Source: Paenibacillus oryzisoli (GTDB lineage: Bacteria; Bacillota; Bacilli; Paenibacillales; NBRC-103111). From it: 64,000 bases of DNA. Location: the NCBI RefSeq assembly GCF_001653565.1, contig NZ_LYPB01000053.1, forward strand, positions 1 through 64,000, read 5' to 3'. Shown here piece by piece: positions 1 through 8,441 of this stretch. The notes under the pieces were generated by a model. It made no database searches. It had not been told where the DNA came from and saw nothing but the letters and a program-made list of their open reading frames with translations. The first letter of the stretch is position 1, and every line of letters begins with the position of its first letter. The position numbers and the translations under genes are program-made.

Positions 1-26
1 TGTTGCGTTAGACCTTAAGGATCTTA

Positions 27-51
27 ATTATCCATCGTCCCGATGGATAAT
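27..51. repeat. Perfect 11-bp inverted repeat
   Basis: ATTATCCATCG and CGATGGATAAT flank a 3-base loop. No T-run follows, so this is not a typical terminator. It lies at the window edge with no gene visible on its left. Confidence 0.6.
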
Positions 52-90
52 CCTACATTACACAAACTTCTTGACGCTACCCCTCGGGGA

Positions 91-369
91 AGGGAATAGC
101 GCCCAAAAAGGGCGCTATCTGTGTAAATCGCCCGCAGAATAGGCGGGAACTCGGAAATAAGGCCCAAAAAGGGCCTTATTCCAGGACGAGGCAGCCTCGG
201 CGAAGGGAATAGCGCCCGAAAAGGGCGCTATCTGTGTAAATCGCCCGCAGAATGGGCGGGAACTCGGAAATAAGGCCCAAAAAGGGCCTTATTCCAGTGC
301 GAGGCAGCCTCGGCGAAGAGAATAGCGCCCAAAAAGGGCGCTATCTGTGTAAATCGCCCGCAGAATGAG
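91..369. repeat. 113-bp tandem repeat, about 2.5 copies, made of hairpins
   Basis: The motif AATAGCGCCC begins anew every 113 bp (copies start near 91, 204 and 317) and copies differ at only a few bases. Each full unit carries three inverted repeats: ATAGCGCCC/GGGCGCTAT, CCCGC/GCGGG and AATAAGGCCC/GGGCCTTATT. The third copy stops after the second hairpin. No open frame runs through the array in a convincing way, so it is read as a non-coding palindromic intergenic repeat. Confidence 0.9.
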
Positions 370-401
370 CGTTACAGGAAGATCGCTCACCTGATAACGA
401 T

Positions 402-450
402 AGAAAGGGATATTCTTCAGGTCAAATTGGCCCAGGGAGTATCCCTTTCT
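402..450. repeat. Inverted repeat (AGAAAGGGATA/TATCCCTTTCT)
   Basis: Eleven-base perfect arms are separated by 27 bases, and a short TT follows the right arm. It could be a terminator remnant for a gene left of the window. No gene is visible that it would serve. Confidence 0.5.
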
Positions 451-543
451 TGTTAAGTATCTAATTTGTTTAAAGGATGAAGTATGCGCATATGTGGACG
501 ATTTTGTGAAGAGTAGAGGGAAGTAAGGATAGAGTGAGAGTTG

Positions 544-618
544 GTAGCAGTAGCAGTAGCAGTAGCAGTAGCAGTAGGAGTAGGAGTAGGAGTAGGAGTA
601 GGAGCAGTAGCAGAAGCA
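544..618. repeat. Hexanucleotide microsatellite GTAGCA / GTAGGA
   Basis: About six GTAGCA units are followed by about five GTAGGA units and some degenerate copies. The tract makes Val-Ala and Val-Gly frames on the + strand and Pro-Thr or Tyr-Ser frames on the other, but none has a ribosome binding site or looks like a protein. It is treated as simple-sequence DNA. Confidence 0.85.
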
Positions 619-753
619 GACCGTAAAAGTAGCCAATTGTTTAATCTGATTGGACAATTCAAACAAATCAATGTGAAGTCTACTCTTAGCCCAGAAGGGA
701 ATGGGCTGATCAGTGGATGTAGTCCCTTAGACATTGTCCAATGTAGTGATACG

Positions 754-928
754 GGAACGTAGGTACCCTATTTGGGCTATTTCAGCCGGATTTCATGTGA
801 AACGGAACGTAGATCCGCTATTACCGGATTATCAGCCATAAATCGGCATATCGCGATGAGATAGTGTCTTCACGTTCCGTTACTCCAATGAAATGGGCAA
901 AATTGTCTAAATAGCGCCATCACGTTCC
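754..928. repeat. Four 50-bp-spaced GGAACGT repeats, two in each orientation
   Basis: GGAACGT occurs at 754 and 804 on the + strand and as ACGTTCC at 872 and 922, so each like-oriented pair is exactly 50 bp apart. CTATT usually follows a few bases after the core. The last copy abuts the stop codon of the downstream minus-strand gene. Confidence 0.8.
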
Positions 929-929
929 G

Positions 930-1577
930 TTATTCTACCCGAACATTTGCCTGCGAGCTAATAATCTCGGTATTCGGAGCTCCATGGTTCCCGATGATAC
1001 CAGCCTCGCTATCTGCCAATCCTGCTTCATCCAGGTTGTTTCCTTCGCGCAGTAAGTAGCCAAAAAACAAAATGTAGTACGACACGATGATGAAGAAAAC
1101 GCCTGCGGTGACGGGATCTTTGGAAAATTGAGAGAAATCAGCAGGTGTGAAGCTAGTTGTTGACCCGGTTGAAATAGCAACACTAGCGTAGCGGTACGCA
1201 ATGCGACCTAGGAAGAGTACAAGGACGGTGATCTCAATCCAGAGATGTGTGCGATAGTACCAGCCATCACTTCGATGCTCGAAGCGTGTATGGCGAATTG
1301 CAGTTCGTCCGAGTAAGGCGCCGCCGGCAAGTCCAATAAGATAGCCGATGAAATGGACGGGATGGACGAAGCCCAGGAGGAAGATAATCACCCCGAATAG
1401 GCTGAACAAAGACAGACGAAAGGTGAGTCTGCCACGGGAAAGCTTTTGAAAGCCAATGGTGCGCTTCACCCGTCGATAAATAAAAAAACTAAAGATAAGA
1501 AACGGAATTACATAATGTAAAGAGTCCTGCAGGAGAAGCACCTCCAAACCAATTGTTGTATTTCCTAATTGTAGCAA
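930..1577 (-). CDS. Multi-pass membrane protein, possibly CcdC/DUF1453-like
   Basis: This predicted integral membrane protein of 215 residues has about five hydrophobic segments, near residues 18-34, 54-72, 74-90, 110-128 and 155-175. The stretch with GWYYRTHLWIEITVLVLFLGR recalls the DUF1453/CcdC group, but that is only a resemblance and the function is unknown. The hydrophilic C-terminus of about 35 residues is acidic. The frame opens with TTG at 1577, which lacks a clear ribosome binding site. A GGAGGTG about 35 bases further in suggests the real start may be slightly downstream. The gene is divergent from the Cys-rich small gene at 1696. Confidence 0.65.
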   Translation of the reverse strand: MLQLGNTTIGLEVLLLQDSLHYVIPFLIFSFFIYRRVKRTIGFQKLSRGRLTFRLSLFSLFGVIIFLLGFVHPVHFIGYLIGLAGGALLGRTAIRHTRFEHRSDGWYYRTHLWIEITVLVLFLGRIAYRYASVAISTGSTTSFTPADFSQFSKDPVTAGVFFIIVSYYILFFGYLLREGNNLDEAGLADSEAGIIGNHGAPNTEIISSQANVRVE

Positions 1578-1695
1578 ATTTGGACGGTCTATCGTGAGAA
1601 ATGTTATTCCGTTTACAAAATTGTGTCATACACTTAATAGTAGTTCGATACACTTACTATTACACACTCAAAGTGCCGCAAGGAGTTGACGGTAA

Positions 1696-1992
1696 ATGGC
1701 TATGATCACTCATGTTAATGTATGTAACACTGTTAATGAAATTTACTGTTGTCTTCGTAATAAAGTTGTGAAGCTGGACGCGCAGCAAAAGGAGCAATTC
1801 TGCAATGGCTGTCGAATGTTTGCAGGTGGTGCAACAGGCTACGACCATGGTGTTTCTTGTACGTGGGAGGATTTGCGAACGGTAAGTAATCCATATGTGG
1901 TCCTGGATCCAGCTCAAGAGTTTAAACATAATCAAATTCGCCAAGTGCCGCCCGAGGGTCCGGCCTTATTTGTATATACACCCAGATGGTAA
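1696..1992 (+). CDS. Small Cys-rich hypothetical protein
   Basis: The gene encodes a 98-residue soluble protein. An AAGGAG box at 1679-1684, about 11 bases before the ATG, supports the start. Six cysteines are visible: one near residue 10, a CC pair near 18, a CNGC near 36-39 and one near 55. The spacing could fit metal binding or a redox role, but I do not recognise the family. Its stop overlaps the start of the HAD phosphatase gene by 7 bp, so the two are probably translated together. No signal peptide or membrane segment is visible. Confidence 0.7.
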   Translation: MAMITHVNVCNTVNEIYCCLRNKVVKLDAQQKEQFCNGCRMFAGGATGYDHGVSCTWEDLRTVSNPYVVLDPAQEFKHNQIRQVPPEGPALFVYTPRW

Positions 1993-2621
1993 AGCACATC
2001 CTATTCGATTTTGACGGGACACTTGTCGATTCCAGGGCGCTCCTGGTTAAGCTCTATAATGAAATGGCCATGCAACATCGTTTTCGTCCCATTCGCGAAC
2101 AGGACTTGGGACCGTTGCGCTCTATGTCGATTTCCGAACGCGTAGATCGCTTAGGGGTACCTGTGCTCCAAATACCTAAGCTGATGGTGGCGGGGCGCCA
2201 GCTCTACCACGAGAACATCCGATCTCTGCAAATTGTGCCTGGTATGAAAGAGGTCATTGCGAAGCTTTCCACACAAGGGGTTAAAAGCTCCATTCTTTCC
2301 TCTAATTCAGAAGCGAATATTCGGCTTTTTTTACGAAAAAACAAGCTCGAAGGTGCGTTTAAGGAGATTATTTCTGCAAAGCATATTTTCGGTAAGCACC
2401 ACTCGATTCGCAAAGTGATGAAGCAATGGGGAACGACGCCTGCACGGATGATTTATGTGGGGGATGAGTTACGGGATATTGAGTCCTGTAAAAAGTTAGG
2501 CGTACCCATCGTAGCCGTAACGTGGGGATATGATTCACCTCAACTACTCCTCAGTGGAAATCCGGACCATATGGCACACACGCCTAGTGAGCTGTACCGA
2601 ATACTAATAGGCCTAAGTTGA
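1986..2621 (+). CDS. HAD-superfamily hydrolase, phosphoglycolate-phosphatase-like
   Basis: This 211-residue cytosolic protein has the HAD order of motifs. Motif I is DFDGTLVDS (nucleophile Asp8, acid/base Asp10). A small helical cap follows, then motif II (SSILSSNSE), a Lys in motif III, and GDELRDIES for motif IV metal binding. Family members hydrolyse phosphate monoesters such as phosphoglycolate or sugar phosphates. The substrate here cannot be read from sequence. The start overlaps the upstream Cys-rich gene, which implies translational coupling. Confidence 0.85.
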   Translation: MVKHILFDFDGTLVDSRALLVKLYNEMAMQHRFRPIREQDLGPLRSMSISERVDRLGVPVLQIPKLMVAGRQLYHENIRSLQIVPGMKEVIAKLSTQGVKSSILSSNSEANIRLFLRKNKLEGAFKEIISAKHIFGKHHSIRKVMKQWGTTPARMIYVGDELRDIESCKKLGVPIVAVTWGYDSPQLLLSGNPDHMAHTPSELYRILIGLS

Positions 2622-2643
2622 GGAACCGTAGCCGATCGAGAAG

Positions 2644-2678
2644 AGCCGCCACAGAAGCGTCTGAGGGGGCTTTTTGAT
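2644..2678 (+). terminator. Probable intrinsic terminator after the HAD gene
   Basis: AGCCGCC and GGGGGCT form an imperfect GC-rich stem, followed by TTTTTG. It lies about 25 bases past the HAD stop codon. The stem has a mismatch, so confidence is moderate. Confidence 0.5.
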
Positions 2679-2776
2679 ATGTCATATAATCAGAAATCGC
2701 AGAATTAACAGGTAGTCCCCCATTTCAAGTAAAATAAGAATAAAGTTGTAGTTTAAGAGTCGATGGGAGGGTTAAA

Positions 2777-3253
2777 ATGCTATTCTATTCAATTATTGTC
2801 GTGATTACAGCTGTTGATCAGCTGTCTAAGTATTGGATACGCTCCGTGATGAAGGTTGGCGAATCCATGCCATTTTATAAAGATATCATTTCATTTACGT
2901 ATTATCAAAATAGTGGGGCAGCAGGCAGTTCGCTGCAGGGATGGGCTCCTATACTCGGTGTTCTAGCGGTTCTCATTGTGGCAGGGATATGGTGGTATCG
3001 TAGAAAAGGCGGTTTTCCGGGAACGTTAAAACAAAGTGCTGCTGCACTCCTTGTAGGTGGGGCGATTGGTAACGGCATTGAGCGACTTCTATTCGGGAAG
3101 GTCACCGATTTCATCGTCATTAACTCGGGGAATGGGATTATGAATCTAGCGGATATTGCCATTAATATAGGTGTTGTTCTGTATCTGGTGGACATGCTGT
3201 TATCGCAGAGGGGGAGATGGAAAGGGAATGGGAAGAATCCGCAAATTTCTTAG
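2777..3253 (+). CDS. lspA: Signal peptidase II (prolipoprotein signal peptidase)
   Basis: This membrane aspartyl protease removes the signal peptide from lipidated prolipoproteins. The 158 residues match the usual family length and show four hydrophobic segments. Family motifs appear in order: DQLSKYWIR near residue 14, the NSGAAGSS stretch, GGAIGNGIERLLFGKVTDFI, and NLADIAIN. The Asp residues in VTDF and NLAD are the expected catalytic dyad. A GGGAGG box lies 8 bases before the ATG. The gene stands alone. The GerC-type lipoprotein in this window is an example of a likely substrate. Confidence 0.93.
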   Translation: MLFYSIIVVITAVDQLSKYWIRSVMKVGESMPFYKDIISFTYYQNSGAAGSSLQGWAPILGVLAVLIVAGIWWYRRKGGFPGTLKQSAAALLVGGAIGNGIERLLFGKVTDFIVINSGNGIMNLADIAINIGVVLYLVDMLLSQRGRWKGNGKNPQIS

Positions 3254-3346
3254 GTATTTAAGCCCTTACATGAGAGATTCATATAGATCTAAAGAACTAT
3301 TTGTGGTATCCTTCTAGTAGGAATACGTCATGGGAGGGATAGTCAC

Positions 3347-3682
3347 ATGAAAGAGGATCGACAAGTACTTGTTGATGAGTTTTTTGCGATGATTCGAAAG
3401 CTGAACCGCACGGGATCGGATATTATGCATGTAAGGGAGTTTTTCTGGCGATCTTCGGAAATTCGCGGATTTGTCCCGCCAACTGTTGAGTTTATGACGG
3501 TTCTCAAAACGTATAATGCAGTGCTTTTTCATGAGTTTCGGAAATCGCTAGTGCCTCATACTAGTATGCACATCCTAGCTAATGTTCACATGGAAGCCGG
3601 AGATGCACTGGTTAGCTTGGGGATCACAACGTTAGAAGATCTCGAATTAGCGGTAAAAGGCCGGATATTAACTAGAGCATAA
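3347..3682 (+). CDS. Hypothetical protein, 111 aa
   Basis: This small soluble protein is probably largely helical, rich in charged and aromatic residues, with no membrane segment, signal peptide or cysteine pair. GGGAGGG precedes the ATG by 8 bases, and a strong hairpin terminator follows 18 bases after the stop, so it is a well-delimited single gene. I do not recognise the family and assign no function. Confidence 0.7.
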   Translation: MKEDRQVLVDEFFAMIRKLNRTGSDIMHVREFFWRSSEIRGFVPPTVEFMTVLKTYNAVLFHEFRKSLVPHTSMHILANVHMEAGDALVSLGITTLEDLELAVKGRILTRA

Positions 3683-3700
3683 GCATCGTCCTATCATACA

Positions 3701-3734
3701 AAAGCCCAAGCGAGCAACTAGTCGCTTGGGCTTT
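3701..3734. terminator. Bidirectional intrinsic terminator
   Basis: AAAGCCCAAGCGA and TCGCTTGGGCTTT form a perfect 13-bp stem around an 8-base loop. A/T tracts lie on both sides. It sits between the convergent 111-aa gene and topB and can serve both. Confidence 0.85.
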
Positions 3735-3746
3735 ATTTGGTTGGTG

Positions 3747-5897
3747 TTAGTCTTCTTTCTTCTGCTGCTGAAGGGCTGCAAGCAGTTTGTCTGCAAGTGA
3801 GTTGCCAACGCCGGCAGAATCGGAGAATTGCTCAATCAGCTGGCGATTAACTTTGGCTGTAGCCTTGCGGCCGCCACCTCGTGACTCACCGTCGATTTTC
3901 TCAACAACATTGCAGGGACGACATTGAAAATATTTGCCGGCTTTACCCGTGTGTATTTCCATCTTTTTATGGCACTGTGGACATCTATGGTTCGTTAATT
4001 GTCCGTCAGCTTCACGTTTATACGAGCATTCACGACTGGAACAAACCAGATATCGTCCTCGTTTGCCTTTGACTTCTTGAAGGAATTCCCCGCAATCTGG
4101 GCATTTACTGCCGGTTAAATTATGCGGCTTATACGCTGCGGAGCTGTGTTTGACTTCATCGACTAGTTCAGCTGCTTTCTTGCGAATACTACTGAGGAAA
4201 GCTTCCATGCTGCCTTTGCCTTTGGAAATGCGTTCAAGTTCGAGCTCCCAGCGTGCTGTAAGCTCAGGTGAACGGAGCTCCTCAGAAGCAAGCTCGATGA
4301 GCTGCGTGCCCTTGCCAGTAGGAATGAGCAAGGAGCCTTGGCGTTCGATCGTGTCAGAGGACACGAGTTTCTCGATGATATCAGCACGAGTCGCAGGTGT
4401 GCCAAGACCGAACTTTTCCATCTGCGATAGCAGGGAAGCCTCATTATGGCGAGAAGGCGGCTTCGTTTGGCGGCTAACTTGGCGAACGTTGCGAGCGGTA
4501 ACGGCGTCTTTCTCTGAAGCTTGGGGCAACAGCTGCCCTGTATCTTCTTCGGATTCGGTGTCTTCGCGATCAGGATCGGTGAAATCGGTGGCGCCGTAGA
4601 CATCTTTCCAACCGGCTTGCTTCACGACTTTACCTGAAGCGTACAGCTTCTCTCCAGCGATTTCAATCGTTAACTTGGTTTCATCGTAGCGGCAAGGACC
4701 GCTGAATAAGGCTAAGAATCGGCGAAGAATCAGGTCGTAGAGTCGACGCTCATCTGCGCTTAATGTTGAAAGTGAGATCGCCTCGCCCGTAGGGATAATG
4801 GCATGGTGATCGCTGACCTTCGAATCATCGACGATGCGTTTGGTGATCGTCAGCGGCTTTCTAATAAAAGGTGCAGCTAGCGCCGCATAAGGGCCAATCG
4901 CTGCCCCTTTCAGTCGGCCAAGCAGAGTCGGTACCATGTCAGAGGTCAAGTAGCGCGAATCGGTTCGCGGATATGTGACCAATTTGTATTGCTCATAGAG
5001 TCGTTGCAAGACATTCGACGTTTGTTTGGCTGAGAAGCCAAATTTACGGTTCGCATCGCGTTGCAGCTCTGTCAAATCATAAGCGAGTGGATGCGGAATC
5101 TGCTTCTCGGTCTTATTTACTTGCACGATGCGGCCGCTCTGGCCTTGCAGCTTAGCTTTCAAGCTATCGGCGCGCTCGCGATCCCATATGCGCGAGTCGC
5201 CGGTCTTCGGGTCCCGCCACTGGGCGCGGAAGGACCCGAGCTCTGCCTCGATCAACCAATAGTCGACGGACCGGAAATCCCGGATTTCCGCCTCGCGGTT
5301 GATCATCATGGCCAGCGTGGGCGTCTGCACGCGCCCAGCGGATAACGACGCGCCGAACTTGCTGGTCAGCGCGCGGGTTACATTGAGGCCGATAAGCCAA
5401 TCGGCCTCAGAACGACAGACGGCTGCTTGATACAGCCGGTTGTAGTCCGTGCCAGGCTTCAGCTGCGCGAAGCCTTCGCGAATCGCCTGATCCGTCTGCG
5501 ACGAGATCCAAAGCCGTTTGAACGGCTTCTTCCAGCGGATCAGCTCCATAATCCAGCGCGCGACGAGTTCGCCTTCGCGCCCCGCATCGGTTGCAATGAC
5601 CAGCTCGGAGAGGTCACCGCGACGGCTGAGATGCTCGATGGCACGAAACTGCTGCGACGTTTCTTTCATGACTTTGAGTTTCATTTTGCCAGGGATAATA
5701 GGTAGATCTTCCAGGTTCCAGGTCTTGTACTTCGGATCGTAATCATCGGGTTCCGCGAGTGTAACGAGATGGCCAAGTGCCCAAGTGACGACATATTTGG
5801 CACCTTCAAAGTGGTGCTTCTGCTTCTGATTACAACCTAATACACGAGCAATTTCTTTGGCGACGCTTGGTTTTTCAGTCAGTACGAGAATTTTCAT
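3747..5897 (-). CDS. topB: DNA topoisomerase III
   Basis: This type IA topoisomerase cleaves one DNA strand and relaxes or decatenates DNA. The 716-residue protein opens with a Toprim domain (KILVLTEKPSVAKEIA, then ATDAGREGE with acidic metal ligands near 106-110). The active-site Tyr is in YPRTDSRYLTSD near residue 309. DHHAIIPTG follows further on. The C-terminus has two Cys4 zinc-ribbon-like units (CPDCGEF...CSSRECSY and CPQCHKK...CRPC), a common feature of Bacillota TopB. The longer open frame begins 10 codons earlier. I chose the ATG at 5897 because AAAGAGGT precedes it by 9 bases and the protein then begins MKILVLTEKPS. Confidence 0.95.
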   Translation of the reverse strand: MKILVLTEKPSVAKEIARVLGCNQKQKHHFEGAKYVVTWALGHLVTLAEPDDYDPKYKTWNLEDLPIIPGKMKLKVMKETSQQFRAIEHLSRRGDLSELVIATDAGREGELVARWIMELIRWKKPFKRLWISSQTDQAIREGFAQLKPGTDYNRLYQAAVCRSEADWLIGLNVTRALTSKFGASLSAGRVQTPTLAMMINREAEIRDFRSVDYWLIEAELGSFRAQWRDPKTGDSRIWDRERADSLKAKLQGQSGRIVQVNKTEKQIPHPLAYDLTELQRDANRKFGFSAKQTSNVLQRLYEQYKLVTYPRTDSRYLTSDMVPTLLGRLKGAAIGPYAALAAPFIRKPLTITKRIVDDSKVSDHHAIIPTGEAISLSTLSADERRLYDLILRRFLALFSGPCRYDETKLTIEIAGEKLYASGKVVKQAGWKDVYGATDFTDPDREDTESEEDTGQLLPQASEKDAVTARNVRQVSRQTKPPSRHNEASLLSQMEKFGLGTPATRADIIEKLVSSDTIERQGSLLIPTGKGTQLIELASEELRSPELTARWELELERISKGKGSMEAFLSSIRKKAAELVDEVKHSSAAYKPHNLTGSKCPDCGEFLQEVKGKRGRYLVCSSRECSYKREADGQLTNHRCPQCHKKMEIHTGKAGKYFQCRPCNVVEKIDGESRGGGRKATAKVNRQLIEQFSDSAGVGNSLADKLLAALQQQKKED

Positions 5898-6018
5898 AGG
5901 GGTAATTACCTCTTTTCTACTTACCAACTAGCATAAGCGAAAGGATCCTACTTTTCAAACGGACAATATTTCGCAATATTCGTAGTTTAATGAACTTTTA
6001 TGCAGGAAATCAGCGTAA

Positions 6019-6051
6019 TTTGTCAATTTTCAACGAGAAATAAGGTATAAT
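6019..6051 (+). promoter_or_regulatory. Candidate SigA promoter of the diguanylate cyclase gene
   Basis: TATAAT lies at 6046-6051 about 40 bases before the chosen start. No good -35 box is at the ideal distance. TCAATT is 17 bases upstream. The -10 is clear, the -35 is weak. Confidence 0.4.
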
Positions 6052-6091
6052 GGATATATATAGATATAGAATAAAAAGGGGGGAAACCTCA

Positions 6092-7714
6092 ATGGGGCAT
6101 GTGTTTTCTCTTTTCTCCGAACATACGATTAAAACAAGACTTCAACTCTGGATAAGCGCAATTATATTGGTGCTGGCTTTTTCAATCATCGTTCCTTTTT
6201 ACTTCATAGAGAAGAGCAATCGGTTAGATGAGGCTAGGGTTCAACTCAAACAAGTGATTGCGTTACAGAACTTATCTATCGAACGCTGGAATCAGGAAAA
6301 GTTGGACGCGATTAAGCGTTTCGCACTTTCAGATAACGCCAAGTTCCACCGGATTGGCGATTTGCAACGGGAGTTTCAAGACTATGCTAAGGTGAACTCG
6401 GAGTTTTATTCGATTACGTTCGTTGAGCCGGATGGCAACATTCGCACAGATACGACTTCGATTTACGTGGGGGATCGTCTGTACTATAAGCTTGGCAAGG
6501 AGAAGCAAAGCTATGTTTCGGGTATTGTGATGTCCAGGGAAAATGGAAATCCTGTCATTACATTTTCCTCCCCGGTACTTGGTGATCAAGGCGAATTTAA
6601 GGGAATTGTACTTGGCGTTGTGACACTCGAGATGCTGAATAAACTCATTGCTCGGCTAAGTTTTGGGGATACAGGTGAGGTCTATGTATTGGATGCAGAA
6701 GGCAATATTGTAACGGCCTCGAACAGGTCAGAGAATGACACAAATACGCAACGCGCGACATCGGAAATTTATCACCGTGCTGTGACGAATAGTACGGATT
6801 ATAGTGCGTACATTGGCTTCTGTGGTGAAAACGTGTATGGTCAATACCAATGGTCACCAACGAAAAACTGGCTTGTTGTTGGGGAAATTACGCAGGGAGA
6901 GATTTTCCGCAAGTTAAATGCGTTAAGTATTACGATTATTGTCATTTCCTTGATAGCACTGCTCCTGAGTGTCGCGGCTGCTGTGATGATTGCCTCCAAG
7001 ATCGAGAGACCGATTCGCTACTTGCTGCGCGCTACGAAGATCATTCAGAAGGGGAATTACGATTACCAGATCAATGTGGATAAAATTAGAACTGCTCCTG
7101 TGGAGCTGCGACAATTAGTGGCTACATTTAATCTCATGTCCGATCGGTTGAAGTCCAACATTTCGTTATTGGAGCATTCGGCATGGATGGATCAATTGAC
7201 AGATGTTCATAATCGACGCTATATGATGCTAGAAGGCAACAAGCAATTGCATATGTGCATTATATCGGGGCAGACTTGTTCCGTCTTGATGATGGATATT
7301 GATCATTTTAAGAAAATAAATGATACGTACGGCCACTTAGTGGGGGATGGCGTTCTCCATCATGTCGCGAGTATTCTCAAACGGTATGCGGGGAACGATG
7401 CGATTGTAGCGAGATATGGCGGCGAAGAGTTCATTTTGCTATTACTGCGGAAGGATGCGCAAGAGAGTGCTGCATTAGCGGAGGAATTACGAAACATTTT
7501 AATAGATGAACCATTTATCAAAGAGTCTTTAGCTGTCAAAATAACGACAAGCATCGGAGTCGCAGAATACTCACCGACATTGGAATACGGAACGATGGTG
7601 TTGGAAGATATGGTTTCTAGGGCTGACCATGCGCTGTATCGCGCTAAGTCAGGGGGAAGAAATCGTGTCGTAGTTGATACCAAAAGGTTGTATGATGAAG
7701 AGGATCATGTATAA
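6092..7714 (+). CDS. Membrane diguanylate cyclase (dCache-like sensor, HAMP, GGDEF)
   Basis: This protein is expected to make cyclic di-GMP from two GTP in response to an extracellular signal. It has 540 residues. TM1 is near 18-40, then an extracellular Cache-type domain to about 275, TM2 near 278-303 (ITIIVISLIALLLSVAAAV), a HAMP linker, and a C-terminal GGDEF domain. The active-site loop is GGEEF at 443-447, with DMDHFKKINDTYGH as the metal and guanine region, so it should be active. The usual RxxD inhibitory site before GGEEF reads GNDA, so product feedback is probably absent. The GGGGGGA box before the ATG at 6092 favours this start over one 14 codons earlier. Confidence 0.9.
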   Translation: MGHVFSLFSEHTIKTRLQLWISAIILVLAFSIIVPFYFIEKSNRLDEARVQLKQVIALQNLSIERWNQEKLDAIKRFALSDNAKFHRIGDLQREFQDYAKVNSEFYSITFVEPDGNIRTDTTSIYVGDRLYYKLGKEKQSYVSGIVMSRENGNPVITFSSPVLGDQGEFKGIVLGVVTLEMLNKLIARLSFGDTGEVYVLDAEGNIVTASNRSENDTNTQRATSEIYHRAVTNSTDYSAYIGFCGENVYGQYQWSPTKNWLVVGEITQGEIFRKLNALSITIIVISLIALLLSVAAAVMIASKIERPIRYLLRATKIIQKGNYDYQINVDKIRTAPVELRQLVATFNLMSDRLKSNISLLEHSAWMDQLTDVHNRRYMMLEGNKQLHMCIISGQTCSVLMMDIDHFKKINDTYGHLVGDGVLHHVASILKRYAGNDAIVARYGGEEFILLLLRKDAQESAALAEELRNILIDEPFIKESLAVKITTSIGVAEYSPTLEYGTMVLEDMVSRADHALYRAKSGGRNRVVVDTKRLYDEEDHV

Positions 7715-7734
7715 AGATGACGCGGAGGTGTGCA

Positions 7735-8418
7735 ATGAAAGGGAGAACGGCAATCGTTGCTGGTGGATCGGGTTTAGTCGGCAAGGAACTGATCAAGCAA
7801 CTAGTGAATGATCCAGACTATGATAAGATTATTGCTTTAGTTCGTAAGAAAATGGATCTAGATTTGCCGAATGGACAGGGGAAACTTGAACAGCGAGTGA
7901 TTGATTTCGCTAAGCTGAGTGAAAGTCTGAAGTCCTCCGAATTCGCGCACGCACATGTCTACTGCACGTTAGGAACAACCATTAAGAAAGCAGGCTCTAA
8001 ACCACAGTTTCGCAGGGTAGATCGCGACTATCCCCTCCTGCTAGCTGAAGTGGCGAGCAAGGGACAAGCCGACGCGTTCGCGATCGTGACAGCGATGGGA
8101 GCAGACCGCTCATCCTCCTTTTTCTACAATCAGGTAAAAGGAGAGGTGGAAGACAAGCTGAGGGGCATGCGTCTTCGCTCGCTTCACTTGCTGCGGCCTT
8201 CTCTCATTCTTGGCAACCGTGGGGAATTCCGCTTAGGGGAGAAACTGGGAGGCATCGTTTCGCGGGCTATTGCTCCGTTGATGACGGGTCGACTTCGCAA
8301 GTATCGTCCTATCCATGCACATACGATTGCTACCGGCTTGATAAGAGCCGCGAAATCGGGGAAAACAGGCGTTCAGGTGCTAAGCTCGGATCGAATTGCC
8401 TCGATTGCGGGTAGATGA
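7735..8418 (+). CDS. Atypical SDR / NAD(P)-binding protein, TIP30-like
   Basis: The 227-residue cytosolic Rossmann-fold protein starts with the dinucleotide-binding loop GGSGLVGKELI. It continues with a CTLGTTIKKAGS stretch and a YNQVKGEVEDKL segment that provides the Tyr/Lys-like pair. This pattern matches the atypical short-chain dehydrogenase group that includes eukaryotic TIP30/HTATIP2. The substrate is unknown. GCGGAGGTG lies just before the ATG at 7735, so the six codons before it are probably not translated. It follows the cyclase gene by 20 bases and may be co-transcribed with it. Confidence 0.8.
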   Translation: MKGRTAIVAGGSGLVGKELIKQLVNDPDYDKIIALVRKKMDLDLPNGQGKLEQRVIDFAKLSESLKSSEFAHAHVYCTLGTTIKKAGSKPQFRRVDRDYPLLLAEVASKGQADAFAIVTAMGADRSSSFFYNQVKGEVEDKLRGMRLRSLHLLRPSLILGNRGEFRLGEKLGGIVSRAIAPLMTGRLRKYRPIHAHTIATGLIRAAKSGKTGVQVLSSDRIASIAGR

Positions 8419-8441
8419 CCGGCTAGGACAGCCGCGTTTTT
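8419..8441 (+). terminator. Weak intrinsic terminator
   Basis: CGGCT and AGCCG form a short stem with an AGGAC loop, followed by CGTTTTTG directly after the SDR stop codon. Confidence 0.5.

Noticed and set aside
541..762. Open frame coding alternating Val-Ala and Val-Gly on the + strand, and Pro-Thr or Tyr-Ser frames on the other
   Set aside because: They are by-products of the hexanucleotide microsatellite. There is no ribosome binding site and no protein-like sequence outside the repeat.
4150..5705. Several long frames antisense or out of frame to topB
   Set aside because: They overlap conserved topoisomerase motifs in the real frame and have arginine/serine-rich compositions typical of shadows.
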